A stretch of DNA of 64,000 nucleotides from Aphanomyces cochlioides (Eukaryota; Oomycota; Saprolegniomycetes; Saprolegniales; Verrucalvaceae), in contig JAHQRK010000046.1 in NCBI GenBank assembly GCA_019828595.1, forward strand, positions 114,280 to 178,279, given 5' to 3'. This document shows, in pieces, positions 52,799-63,886 of the stretch. The translations under genes were made by a program, and so were the position numbers. Under the pieces are notes generated by a model. It had not been told where the DNA came from and did not search any database. It was given only the letters and a program-made list of their open reading frames with translations. How positions within the stretch are numbered: position 1 is the first letter of the stretch; each line of letters begins with the position of its first letter.

Positions 52799-53169
52799 TG
52801 CTCATTTTCCAATCACTACTGTTCATGGCATTATCCTTTCCACTTACGAGATCCAGTTTAGATGAAATCGTTGCTGCTTTAATTCAAAATAATGCAAAAT
52901 TGTCGACATAGCTCGTTTCGGCATTCCGTCCCACATAAAAAGAACCTCCATTTCACAGCGGGTTCAGATTATGCCCTGCCCTCGGTAAATGCCTTTGACT
53001 TAATGTTCGTTTCTTCGAGATCTCGGATCATCAAGCATTGATTATGCAAACAAGAACTTGATATTCCTCAAAATCTAATTCTGTGGTGAAGATAAAAACT
53101 AAAATCTGTCTTCATTCTAACCATCTTGGACCGTGGAATTAAATAAACATTCAGGGCGCGAGAAGAATT
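52799..53169. other. intergenic stretch
   Basis: No gene seen. The leading part may be old FBL sequence (locus 17 follows), but I cannot align it. Confidence 0.3.
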
Positions 53170-53352
53170 TGAGCGACGTGCTCATGCGTCTGTTGATCAA
53201 AGTATTTCGCATCCCAGTCGAAGAACAACAACAAACTTGATCAATCTGACACCATCTATCTTTCGACCAATGAAGGAGTCAGCAGTTATTTCCTTGAAGC
53301 AATACGCCGCAGATTATGGAGTAGAATTCATTGTTTTTACGTTTTGTTTCTA
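53170..53352 (+). pseudogene. FBL family relic 17, C-terminal tail
   Basis: VLMRLLIK then, one base off, SISHPSRRTTTNLINLTPSI and ESAVISLKQYAADYGVEFIV to TAA at about 53352. Matches the SFGHPARQVKTKRI ... SLKKFATECGVQ end of locus 16. The rest of the gene is not recognisable. Confidence 0.55.
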
Positions 53353-54341
53353 AATACTGTAGTCCTTCAAATGTTTTCACATCCTACTTTATAACCTCTT
53401 TTGCTGGTTTACACGGAATTTGTCTAAGATATAACAAAACATTGTGAGAGTTTTTCAAGCAGCAACTTTGAGCAAAGTAGACATTCAAGATCACAGTTGC
53501 ATTTTCAAGTTGCTGGTTGAGAGTGAAAGGGCGAGAAGTCTTTCATTGTTGTCACCCGATACCGTCGTTACAAATTCATATATGAATGGGACTTGACGCA
53601 AAATCCCTCGGACTTGCGGTGCATTGAATTTACTCTTTGTGCTTGCCCTGGATGATGACGCTGTTCGCAACATGATAGTCGAAGCCAAACTGTTCTCAGT
53701 ACTCACACCTCACTTGAGTGTCCTGGCTATTATTGCGCTTTTCACCCAATTTGCCTGTTGTTTTAGAGAGTAAAACCACGCCAGTCAAAAATAAATCAAG
53801 CCTGTCTTTATGTTAAACAATGCTTATTTCGAGTACTGGGTTTCTGTTTAAATAAAATCACGTTCAATTCAAATTACTTTGTTCTCATTTTTTCTTGAAG
53901 GAATGGACAGCGAGCGTGAAGACCTCCCATTTCCAACTCCCTAGGGGTAAGAGTTAGGGTAAGAGCAGGACAATTGTCGGTCAACCCACTATTCTGTATT
54001 TGCATGTCTGTGCTGATCATTGTTTATCAAGTTGTGTCAGCCAAGAAAAGTCAGCCAATCGGAGTCCAAAAATTGAATGAAATCAAGCGTTATTTTAAGA
54101 GTACTCCACGTACTCTAATTATAATTCAACGCTGAAAAATAATTAAAGGATGGATTTAACCCTGGAATTGCCAAGAAAATGTGAAAAGCGCAATAATTGT
54201 AATTTTGCTCATCAAAAGATGTGTATGAAGATGTATTCGGGCAGCTTGGAGTGATATATTTGGATAATCGCATTTAATGGGAGATTCTACCACGATCTAC
54301 CACTCTTTACCAAGATCTACCATCCGGTTACAGCATGTAGT
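53353..54341. other. 1-kb stretch without a recognised gene
   Basis: Frame 53491-53706 (minus, 71 codons, Ser/Asn-rich) is unrecognised. Near 54281-54322 the word TCTACCA occurs three times, and twice again at 56501-56517, on both sides of the recombinase gene; possible element-end repeats. Confidence 0.35.
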
Positions 54342-56388
54342 ATGCGGATGTCCGCTGTCTTGAAACGGATCAGCAGTCGACAACAAGTCCTGGCCACAAT
54401 GCGTCCTTACGACATCGAAGACGCCATTCAGTCGATGGCAGATGCCGGAGTGGCGTCGCTACTTCAGCGTCTACCGTTTGTGCAGTCCACGGTTGCTCGC
54501 AGTCACACAGGCAGTCGATGTTTGGAAGGCAATTCAAAGCGAGCTTAGAAGAAGCACATACGAGGAACAGTTCTTTTGTTCATTAGTCGGCGATTATGAT
54601 AGTCTTTTGATGCTCCTTGACAACCCTCCCGAGCCATTTTGTCCATCAATGAGTCCCAATGCAATCACGGATTTTATCAATTTTAAACGACAGCCAGTAG
54701 GTTCAGCATTTACACGTATTGGTCATGACAAGCCATTTTACGATGTTTTAGGACGACCAGTTTTATGTCAAGGTGGATGGAACGACCCTCGCAATGTCGA
54801 CCATATGCTTTCTGCCGTGACTGTATTACATAGTGCTCGTGGCCAACGTGGTGGCTTTACTGAACGATGTGATGCATGCTTCAAACACAGCGACGACAAG
54901 AATTTTTTTGGCTGTCGTTTTCATCGTTGATCTCCAAGATTGTGGAGAACTGGGTCGCCAAAGTTATCTGAGCTTGTCGAAAACACAGCGAAACAGAGTT
55001 GGAAACTGAGCTGTGACTATGTTGCTCAAGGTGACTCACCTCTATCACCATGGGAATTGATGGATGTTCGCACCCATTTATTGGCTTCCAACAATGATTC
55101 AGATTTTCAGCTGTTTGTGATGGTTCTTTTGGGTTGCAAACTGTTTTTACGCAGTGAAGAGGTGGTCAAGATGAAGTTTGATGTATTTATTCATGATTTG
55201 GCTATTGTGGATGAAAATCGATTTGTTGAAGCTATTGCAGTCAAAATTCAAGGCAAATGCGACTCTCAACCTGTAACTTGTATGATTTGGGCCGAGAATT
55301 GTTTGCCATTACTGTGTCCCGTTCGTCATTTGTTGACATGGATATATCGACGACATAGAGACAACAATGAAACATTTCTCTTTCCCGGCAACTGTGATGG
55401 CCACGTTTCACCAGATGGTTTTCATGAAAAATTCAAAATTGTGTGTGGAAAAGTTTTGGATAGAAATGGTCCTTTTGGCTCGCATTCATGCCGTAAAACG
55501 GCGTATTTACTTGCCGTTTGGGGTGGTGGCGAAGAAGGCGACATGATGCTAAGTGCTCGCCACAAAACAATTAGCCAGGCAATGAAATACAAGCGCGATG
55601 CATTATTTTTACTAAATGTCGCAAAAGCCAACAATCGACATATTGACCATGTTGTACCACAGTGGAGGCCAATTGTGTGTAAAGACTTGCAAATGGGTCG
55701 TGCAATCAACAATGGTAAGTCGATTGACAGCAAAACATCGTCCATGTTGGCTTTAAACTTTGTTGGTGGTATTTGCAAATGCTCACCATCATCGAGCATT
55801 TTACGATTACTTGAATCAGTCATTCACTTGAATAAACCGACAACTACGCTGGAGTCGATTACAAACTTTTGCCAAGACCATTTGACCCCATCGTTGCAGT
55901 CACAATTGATGTCACTGTTGGAAAAACTGACGCTCGAAATACGCTACTCTATATCGTCAAGCTCTCGTGACTCGCAACAATGTCTACCACTATCGTCAGC
56001 TTGTTCGATCGAGTCCGATGCATGTAGTCATGAAGAAATTCAGCCGCTATGCCAGGAGTCCAAAGAATGTGTCAAAAAGCCTAAGCGTGGTGGAACATTT
56101 GACTTTGACGGCCGACTCGAGCTCAAAAGAATCAAATTAGCGAGTGCGAAACTATCAAAGATCATACAGTATCACGCTGATATGCCACCACATGCTTCGT
56201 CCATGACAGTGCCAGCACGCGTGTTTGCTCCCACGTCCATCGTACCAATCATCTCTTGTCTAAATCGTCACTGTGATGGAAAAGTCGAAATCTTCTTGGA
56301 TCGATGGAAATCATTCAACCACTCCAACTTCGGAAAGCGATGTTGTTCAGGGAAAGATGAACAATGCAACTTCTTCAGTTTCAAATGA
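54342..56388 (+). pseudogene. tyrosine recombinase of a Crypton-like element, nearly intact
   Basis: N-terminal part from ATG 54342 (MRMSAVLKRISSRQQVLATM) shifts near 54480 into ...AVDVWKAIQSELRRSTYEEQ and continues to an in-frame TGA at about 54928-54930 (GCRFHR). The same frame resumes at once and runs 482 codons to 56388. Catalytic residues in that part: R71 (KLFLRSEEVV), H182 and R185 (GSHSCRKTAY), H208 (SARHKT) and Y217 (AMKYKRD), the full R-HxxR-H-Y set. The C terminus is helical and Ser-rich, ending CCSGKDEQCNFFSFK. By family it would excise and integrate the element by strand exchange. One stop and one shift inactivate it, unless they are sequencing errors. Confidence 0.7.
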
Positions 56389-56689
56389 GCACTGTCACAC
56401 CAGATCTCCGAAGGAATAAGTAATGAAGTGTGTCACAGAAAATGGTCGACGATCGCAATGTCACACTGTCTTCCAGCATCCGTACTATCCGTATAATGAC
56501 TCTACCACACTCTACCAAAGATACAAGTTATATATATACTTGGTAACGTTAAATGACCACTTTCTTTGTCTCATTGGCTGAATTATCTAATAACGAAATT
56601 TGATTGGGTAACTTTGAAGAAAGTACATTGAGCCTGACAAAGTTCGAATGCATCGAATAAGTCCAAGACGGAAATGGGCCGAGACACGA
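56389..56689. other. short intergenic stretch with FBL-type upstream region
   Basis: cattggctgaattat, cgaaatttgattgg and tttgaagaaagtac (56572-56625) resemble 34905-34970. Probably the old promoter region of relic 18. Confidence 0.4.
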
Positions 56690-56893
56690 GACGGAAACCA
56701 AACGAGGATGGACAAGTCGTCCTGGTAGCTCCCAATGCAATCAACTCTATACTGGCCAAGCTCCCCCTGATGGGATCATCAACGTTGCGTTCTTGATGCC
56801 CGAAGCAAAGGATGTGTTTGCATTCCTGGAAGCTCTGCGACCATTCATCAACTTGGGATCTCTTGAGCATCTGTATCAGCTTGGACGCTCCTT
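56690..56893 (+). pseudogene. FBL family relic 18, F-box-like domain only
   Basis: After a degenerate start the frame reads PPDGIINVAFLMPEAKDVFA, FLEALRPFINLGSLEHLYQL, then GR, the family's F-box-like block. It ends at about 56893, where mariner sequence begins on the opposite strand. Nothing downstream of the block remains. Confidence 0.65.
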
Positions 56894-57287
56894 CTTGAAT
56901 GCCTTGGCTCATGTAACGATGTAGCGATGATTTTGGGATGCAGGTGTTGTACGAAGCACATCGGTATATCTCTCTTTTTTCGAACTCAAGGTCGGACACA
57001 CGCGTTTGAACTTCGTGGGCTTGACGAGGCTTGCGCCCGCACTTTTCATTGCGTTTCGGTTGCAGTTTGTTGAGCAACGCAGCGTGATTCAGATTTGGCC
57101 TAGCAACGGCCAGCAATTCTTTGGAGCAGTGGGACTTCCAGAGTGATGCAACTAGACTAGCACTGACAGAGTGCCGTTGGGCCACTTGTTTGATGGCGCC
57201 ATGCTTGAGCTAGCCGTCGGACGACTTGTCAGCGAGGTCCAGCAAGATGACCAACTTCACAGTTGGCGTCACGTCCTTGCCGCGCAT
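56894..57287 (-). pseudogene. Tc1/mariner transposase, N-terminal HTH part
   Basis: ATG at 57287 (MRGKDVTPTVKLVILLDLAD), an in-frame TAG near 57210, then LKHGAIKQVAQRHSVSASLV, GRKPRQAHEVQTRVSDLEFE and CIPKSSLHRYMSQGIQEG, the two HTH motifs (paired-like) of oomycete mariners. Cut at about 56894 before the DDE domain. Confidence 0.6.
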
Positions 57288-57618
57288 TGCAAAATGAAAG
57301 TTTGCTGGCCATACGCAAGATGTTGGGTAATTATGTTTGACAGGTCTAGTCAGTTCAATTTCCTCTCAAATATTATGTATTTTTTTAAATTGCTATACAA
57401 TATTCAAGTTCGGTGCTTTATTTTTATAACTAGTTAATTTTAATTTTTGTCCACGAAATGGTTGGATTCCACGAGCTATTTGATTCGCCCAATTGCAAGG
57501 TAGCAAAGTGGCTTCACTCGGCTTTCGATTGGTTCATTCCATACACTGTAAATCATAATAATCGATTTTTGAGGGCAAATTCCCTGAAAATCACACAATA
57601 ATTTGGGACAGAGTAGTA
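56894..57618. mobile_element. truncated Tc1/mariner copy 2
   Basis: Right end cacaataatttgggacagag-tagt near 57595-57618 resembles the inverted ends of the element at 37306/46671. Transposase N terminus on the minus strand. The left part, including the catalytic domain and the other end, is missing, replaced by FBL relic 18. Confidence 0.6.
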
Positions 57619-57753
57619 TTTCCCACGGCCTGGCACATTGTTGGGTGTCATGCAAATCTCTTTCCTATGTTAAAATTCCGGATATGTACTCCGGACATTC
57701 ATATCCGGATGAATGTTCCACCATGTTCCACCAACGATACAAGGTATGTACTA

Positions 57754-59493
57754 GGGCCCGTCTGGATGCCACCTATTATTGAGATAATTCGCAATATTTT
57801 GATCAATTATTGCATAATTTTGATTATCGCATAGAGACTTTTCGGAGCCACTTTAGAGTTGAGATTCGAGATTGCCGATATCAACTCTAAAGTTACGTTT
57901 TTGCGACGTTCGGTGAGTGAGCACTTGAGAACGAAACTTATACGGATCCGAATAAAGACAACTCACGTCTTCGTTGCATTTCATCGACTTCGAACTACTT
58001 TAACAATCAGATAGACAGCGCTACTGCTCTATATGGTCTGCATGGACTTGGCACGCCAAACTAAGTATGTGGGACGCATGGATCCAGCTTTCCGGACGAT
58101 TATGCGTATCTCAAAGACTGATCTGAAAATCTTTTGAGATCAAGATGGTTTCTAGAATTATTTTATAAAGCTTTATTAATTTATAGAGGTACAGCTGGTG
58201 GATCTCAACTCTAAAGTGGCTCCGAAAACTCTCTAGTAATGCACTGTCTGGATGCCAAATATTGCATAAATTTTATTGCAATAATTTATTTCGAAACAGG
58301 CCAAATATGCAATAAACAATATTCTACTCAAAAAGTAGAATATTTTCCCCAATATCGCATAATCCACACAAATTCCCAATGGTTATTTTATTTTCGTGGG
58401 AATCCAGACAGTCCGAAATTTTAATTATTGTGATATTATAATACGTGGTTTGTATTATTTTGACCAAAATACAAAATATCACATAAGTCGGAAAATGTAG
58501 GAGCTTTATTTGATATTTTGATGAATCGTAGGAACAATATTCCGATATTTTCCATTTTTTCGAATAAAAAACCTCACACATTAATTTGATAAAGTATGAA
58601 ATTAATTTTGACTGAAATTTTTGACAAATTGTAGGACCAAAATTCCTACGATTCATTGACCAATTATACATCTATAAAATCTCTTTATATTGACCAATCA
58701 TAATGTTTATGCCATCGATCTTGTGTATGGAGCGTATGCATGGGCGCGAGCCGGTCAGAGCGGCACTGCAATGCACATGCACCTTCTACTCATGTTAGGC
58801 TTAGTCACCTGAAGCTTCAGGCGACAACTCAAGCTCGACATAGAGAGAAAGACTTGACTTTGACTAGACGACTGATAACTTGTTATGTGTTTGATGCCCT
58901 CGACCAAATGGCTCTTGTCGCGCCTCGCGTTCACCATAAACAAAGCTAAATAACTAAATACCTTCGCGTTACAAAGAATATCCTAGCTCCCCTTTGTAGT
59001 ATGTGTATTATCTTACCGCTGATTCACTTTGCTCATATTCACCTCATGATGTGCATCAAGCAAACTGCGTCGTCAGACTGCATTGCATATCTCTAGGCAA
59101 GCAAATAGTGTCGGTGAATGAGGTGCTTGACGCATTCTAGATATTCTGAAACCTTTGCCCTGAAGCATGTTTTCACAACACACAATCGTGATAATATATA
59201 TTAAATTCATTTAGAAAACGTTTCGTTCGGCATAAGAAAACTACACATAGCATGTGCGCCATCTGAGTTAGACACAAGCTGCTGGAGTTGGGACCATGTT
59301 ATCTTCAACGTCGCTCACAAAGTTTCAACTTGGTGTATCCAACGATCTCAACTCAATTCAAATTCAGCCAATAATAATGCGGAATTAATTTGATTCGTCA
59401 AAATCGAAATGTAGGCAATCCGTTCCTACGATTTCCAATCATAATACATAACGAATTTTCACAGTATTTTTTATTTGGCATCCAGACGGGCCC
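57754..59493. mobile_element. Tourist-like TIR element with nested insertions
   Basis: Perfect 18-bp ends GGGCCCGTCTGGATGCCA (57754-57771) and inverse (59476-59493); flanks CTA/TTA, near the 3-bp TWA duplication of PIF/Harbinger elements. Contains the MITE at 57834-58233, an internal second end-like copy (ctgtctggatgccaaatatt at about 58246) and unrelated non-coding DNA. No transposase. Confidence 0.7.
57834..58233. mobile_element. TA-flanked MITE (400 bp) with ~33-bp inverted ends
   Basis: Ends GAGACTTTTCGGAGCCACTT (57834) and, inverted, GAGAGTTTTCGGAGCCACTT (to 58233), similarity continuing through TAGAGTTGAGAT. TA on both sides (57832-57833; 58234-58235). A Tc1/mariner-type target site. 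Its insertion point can be seen by comparison with the related element at 59712. Confidence 0.8.
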
Positions 59494-59711
59494 TTAAATT
59501 ATCACAATAATTTCATTTTTGGACTGACTGGAATTCCAAGAAAATTAAGGGTTCCTCTGCTTTATGGCATAATTGACACGTTTTTCCATAATTCACTATC
59601 ATATCAATATTTGACATCTGGAATGACATTTTATTATCCCATAAATTTGTGAAGAAAACAGCAAAATATGGCATAAAAAATGTGAATAAAATTCCTCCAT
59701 ATTTTTATTAA

Positions 59712-60487
59712 GAGTCCGTCGGGATACCACTTAATATCATATAATTCGCAATAATTTGAGCATAATGGCATAATTTTAAATATTGTATAACTTCCTGTCT
59801 GGAGGAACATATTCAATTAATTTTATTGCAAAAAATTATTCCAAAATTGGTCGATTATCGCAATAAAAAATATGCTACTCAAAGTCATATATTTTGACCA
59901 GTATTGTATAATTCGGTCAAATTCTCTAATTTCATTCTATTTACTTGGGAATCCAGACAGTCCAAAAATAGAATTATTGTGATAATATAATCTGTGGTTT
60001 GTATTCTTTTCGCAAAATGCAGAATACTCAATAACGAATTATCAAAATATTTTTTAATGTGTATCCTAAATAAAGACTGTCTCGAATCCCTAGAAAATTA
60101 AGGGCCTGTTTGGTGACTGTAAACATTTTTTCTGTGAAATTTCATAAAATGACAAGTGTCGCAGAATGTTGGTACAAAATGTCATTACGTCTGACCTGTA
60201 TATTTATCATGAAATAGGACTCTGAAATGACCAAAAATTGACGAATCCAAACACGCCGAAAAATTCGAACATATGACAAAACTGCAAGTTTTGTTGAAAA
60301 GTAGCAAATTTCATGAAATTTTCACTTGAACCAAACAGGCCCTAAAAAAATTTCTAGGGATTCGAGACAGTCCAAATATATAATTATTTGTGATAATATA
60401 ATCTGTGGTTTGTATTCTTTTTCCCAAAATGCATAACACTCATAACGGATTATCACAATATTTTTTAATCTGTATCCACACGGGCCC
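59712..60487. mobile_element. second Tourist-like element, related to 57754-59493
   Basis: Begins GAGTCCGTCGGGATACCAC (59712) and ends with the inverse of GGGCCCGTGTGGATAC (60487). Internal words (attcgcaata, ccagacagtcc, gataatataatctgtggttt) recur at 57790, 58400 and 60380, so several copies overlap. The stretch 59745-59945 is repeated inverted at about 60490-60660. Confidence 0.6.
60102..60342. mobile_element. Tourist-like MITE (241 bp) with TAA duplication
   Basis: Ends GGGCCTGTTTGGT (60102-60114) and exact inverse (60330-60342); TAA on both sides (60099-60101, 60343-60345). It sits at the centre of a 23-bp-arm hairpin (actgtctcgaatccctagaa at about 60076 and its inverse at about 60350). 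Confidence 0.85.
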
Positions 60488-61006
60488 TAAAAATTAAATA
60501 AAGTTAGGGAATTTGACAGAATTATATACTGTATTGGTCAAAATATACGACTTTGAGGAGTATATCTTTTATTGCGACAATCAACCAATTTTGCAATAAT
60601 TTTTTGCAATATAACAGGGAATTATACAATATTTAATATTATGGGATACTGTAATGCTCAAATTATTGCGATTTATAATGATAATTAGGGGTGGCCCTAA
60701 ATACATTACATTGTCATTAAGTTCGCTGTGGGCAGGCGAACTTGACGCTCAGTTCATGGTGACTTCATACTTGAACGCTGATGCACATGCCAATTTTGGC
60801 TAACTGCGATATATAGAATGCATTTACTTGGACGAAAATAAAGAGTAGTGCTCCCGACATCACCATAAAACACTACTATATTAATAGTATGTAACACTCG
60901 TGTAATTAAAAAAAATATGAGCCGTATTTATATAATTTTGACGAAATTTTTTTCAATTGTGATTCCCGCATCTCCAAGGTGATAAATCGATTTGCCTTCC
61001 ACAAGA
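60488..61006. other. inverted MITE copy and FBL upstream DNA
   Basis: 60490-60660 is an inverted copy of part of the preceding element. From about 60700 to 61006 no feature; no clear Inr/FPR motif before locus 19. Confidence 0.4.
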
Positions 61007-62325
61007 ATGAGCCTCCTTTGGTCCTTGTTGCCCATCAATGTCGTCCTCGACGCTACATCTTTTCTATGTTACAACGATATAATTGCTTTCGTGCAAGCTC
61101 TCCGCCCCTATGTCATCTTGGAACCTTTGGAGCATCTCCATCGTTTGGGCTTGACACAGAACTCCATGAAAATATGGCCATCGTTGTGTCTCGAGCCGAC
61201 GATGCTTGGCTCAGAATATCTATCTTCCTATGAAGCAATCGCCAAGTACTATGGAAAAGTGGTCTTGGAAGACAATTGGCAAGATGTCACTTGGCTCAAG
61301 ATGCATTTGAACCCAACGGCAGTGATTGAGTGGAGAAGCAGTAACTTTTCTGTACCGACCTGGATATCTGACGAATGGGTCGTCTCGCGAATTACTGGGA
61401 TCGAATTTTCGTCCGAGACTACTCGTTCATCCTCTTGGAATGATGTATTACCACGACTGCACAATTTGACGTATGTGCTAATGGAAGGTGGCTGTGAATT
61501 CGCTTTGAGCTCCTTTACCAAATTCTTAGCCACGGGCAACCATAAAATTACAGTTGTCTATTTTTCTCATTAAATTACGAGTTGTCTGCGTCCGATATGG
61601 CTTACCTAACCAAGTGGTTCCGTCATCAGCCCGTCCAAGAGTTCGAGTTCTTTGGGGACATGGATGATATTGACCAGGATGTCCAGCAAGCATTTTATCA
61701 AGCAGTCTTCGATTGCTCTACTCTGGACAAACTCAGTCTTCACAACTTTGACTTCCAAGACATCGACTTTTCGCCATGGACATTCAAAATGAGGTACTTG
61801 GAGCTGGATAATTGCCTCAAGGACTCTCAACTTGTCGAATCTTTTGCAAGTCGTTTACAGGAATCCAACCTATCTTATCTTAAACTCAGGAATTATTGGG
61901 ACGACAACGTTTATGGTATTGAATGCCTCCTGCGAGTCTTGCCGCTGACGTCAATCAAACAATTGGTATTGACTGGTATATTTATCGACAGTCCGAGTTG
62001 GCTGCAGTTGGTTCCGCTATTTGAGAATTGCACATTGAAAACTTTGACATTACGAGCTGACAATATTCCGTCGGATTTTGCACAAAGTTTCGCCAGAGCC
62101 ATGCAAAACAACCATACGATCTGTCAATTGAATCTGGGCATTCACGAGTTTGCCATTGACGACTTGCGATTCTTGGTTCAATGCTTCTATCACCCCAGTC
62201 GACGCGTCAAGAGTAAACGCATCAAATTGGGAATGCCACAAATAAGATCGAAAGATGATACGCTAACCGTGGAGTCTTCCATGGAGTTGGCAAAGTCACT
62301 CGGATGTGATTTTGATCCAAATTAA
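61007..62325 (+). pseudogene. FBL family locus 19, single homopolymer frameshift
   Basis: ATG 61007 (MSLLWSLLPINVVLDATSFL). F-box-like block to MKIWPSL, then NWQDVTWLKMHLNPTAVIEW and repeats to TVVYFSH, where TAA (about 61573) ends the first frame. Adding one T in the T5 run at about 61560 would restore the frame, giving SLNYELSASDMAYLTKWFRH and a clean second half (61582-62325) to GCDFDPN and TAA 62325. The longer frame opening at 60992 starts with TTG and is not preferred. Best candidate in the window for a really functional FBL gene if the indel is an error. Confidence 0.8.
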
Positions 62326-63886
62326 GATGAGTCAAGATATGTGTGATCACCACCAATTTCTATTTCAATGACACTATAGCAGTAAAATATCAAAGTGAAG
62401 ACTTAAAGCGCGTCTGGTACCCAAAAAATATTACAATATTTGCCTGAAAAATCCATTTTTGAGCAAAAAGGAATTTTCAAAATGATGACAGACTGTCTGG
62501 CAAAATATTGTGGCTCCAAGATTTATTCCATTTTTGGGCACGAAATTTCAAAATGGAGGTCTGAGCTCCATTTTGAAAGAAAATGCCATTTTTGTCCTGC
62601 ACGGTTCCATTGTAGTTGCTGTCAGTGCTTTGGTGGTTCGTTTCGCACATCGCGAAAGAGCCACGCCATACCCCTTATGTACCTGGGGATGCTTGGGTGG
62701 CAAAGCTTATTAAATGGAACCCTCGTCGACTCAGAAGCGTGGAAAGCTAGTCCTGCTGGTCAAACTGCCATAAATCCTCGAACCGAATCCACCAATATCA
62801 AGCGTGATGTCGACGTTCAGTTCCGACTGGGCGTGAAGAGCAGGACGTTGGCTTGAAGGATACGAACAGTCCAGGATTGCCTTGAACTCAGCCGTCGGGA
62901 GAAGCGAAAACGGCGAACTCATCGTTAAGGTGGCATTTGGGTGGAGGCGATTGAGACGACAGAGATCTGTCTCTAAGCGGAGCTGCGATACAAGAATCAT
63001 ATCCCTCTCAGAGTTCCAGTGCGCTTATTTTGTCTTCATCCTTTGGCGGCATTCGCTTCCTCACTTTACCGTCCTCAGGTTTCTGGTGACAACACATTTT
63101 CGCAAACTTGATGTTGCCAGACGCGCGCTCAACTATGTTGTGATTTCAGAGAGAATTCAAGTTACTTGGCAAAAAGCGGCGATTATTATTCGAATAGCTT
63201 TTTTATATTTCATATAATAGCTTCTCGCGAAACATTATAGGATATATTCAAAGTGGATCCACACGAGGATTCATTGTAATAGTATCTCTGTCTCCAGAGG
63301 TTTGTCTGTGTTGAGGGAAATGACAAACTTTGAACATCAATGGCAAAATCGCAGAGTCTTGAGAGAGACCAATTCAAAAACTGTTGACGCAGCCGTAAAT
63401 CTTTTAACAAATGCCAATTCGAATGCGTGAAAAAGTCGCCCACTTCCAACAATGGCATATACACACAAAGCTACAGTTCCTTTATCGTAATATCAACGAC
63501 AAGTCTGGTATTTCGCGATCTTGTCCAGTTATCCGACCACCGAAGACTTCAATTGCAGTAGTGGCCACCATTCAGAGTGCTCGTGTGTGTCCAGCCCCGC
63601 TGATAAAATGCTTCCAGTACTCGATTTGGTTCAGCATTTGTACGGCTTTTTGCGACTGTATCAAGAGTTTGCGTAAGGCATTGGCGATATTGCCATTGAA
63701 GTCGTGGGTAGACTCATTCAAAGTTTGTCACTCTCTCCGCAACAGACTTGCGCGATACGGGTCAGACATATTATTACAATGTACACTCATCATGTAAGGG
63801 TACATTGATATTACCTGATTCTTTCCCAAGAAGCCATAATATCAATTAGATACTGGTGACATCTACACATATTTTCACTCGTTAAC
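62326..63886. other. 1.6-kb stretch without a recognised gene
   Basis: Frames 62440-62856 (plus), 62731-63000 (minus) and 63411-63797 (plus) are unrecognised. A 13-bp-arm hairpin lies at 62546-62578. Confidence 0.35.
62546..62578. repeat. hairpin with 13-bp perfect arms
   Basis: TTTCAAAATGGAG, 7-nt loop, CTCCATTTTGAAA; flanking ccattttt/aaaatgg words extend the symmetry loosely. Possibly the centre of a small MITE. Confidence 0.7.
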
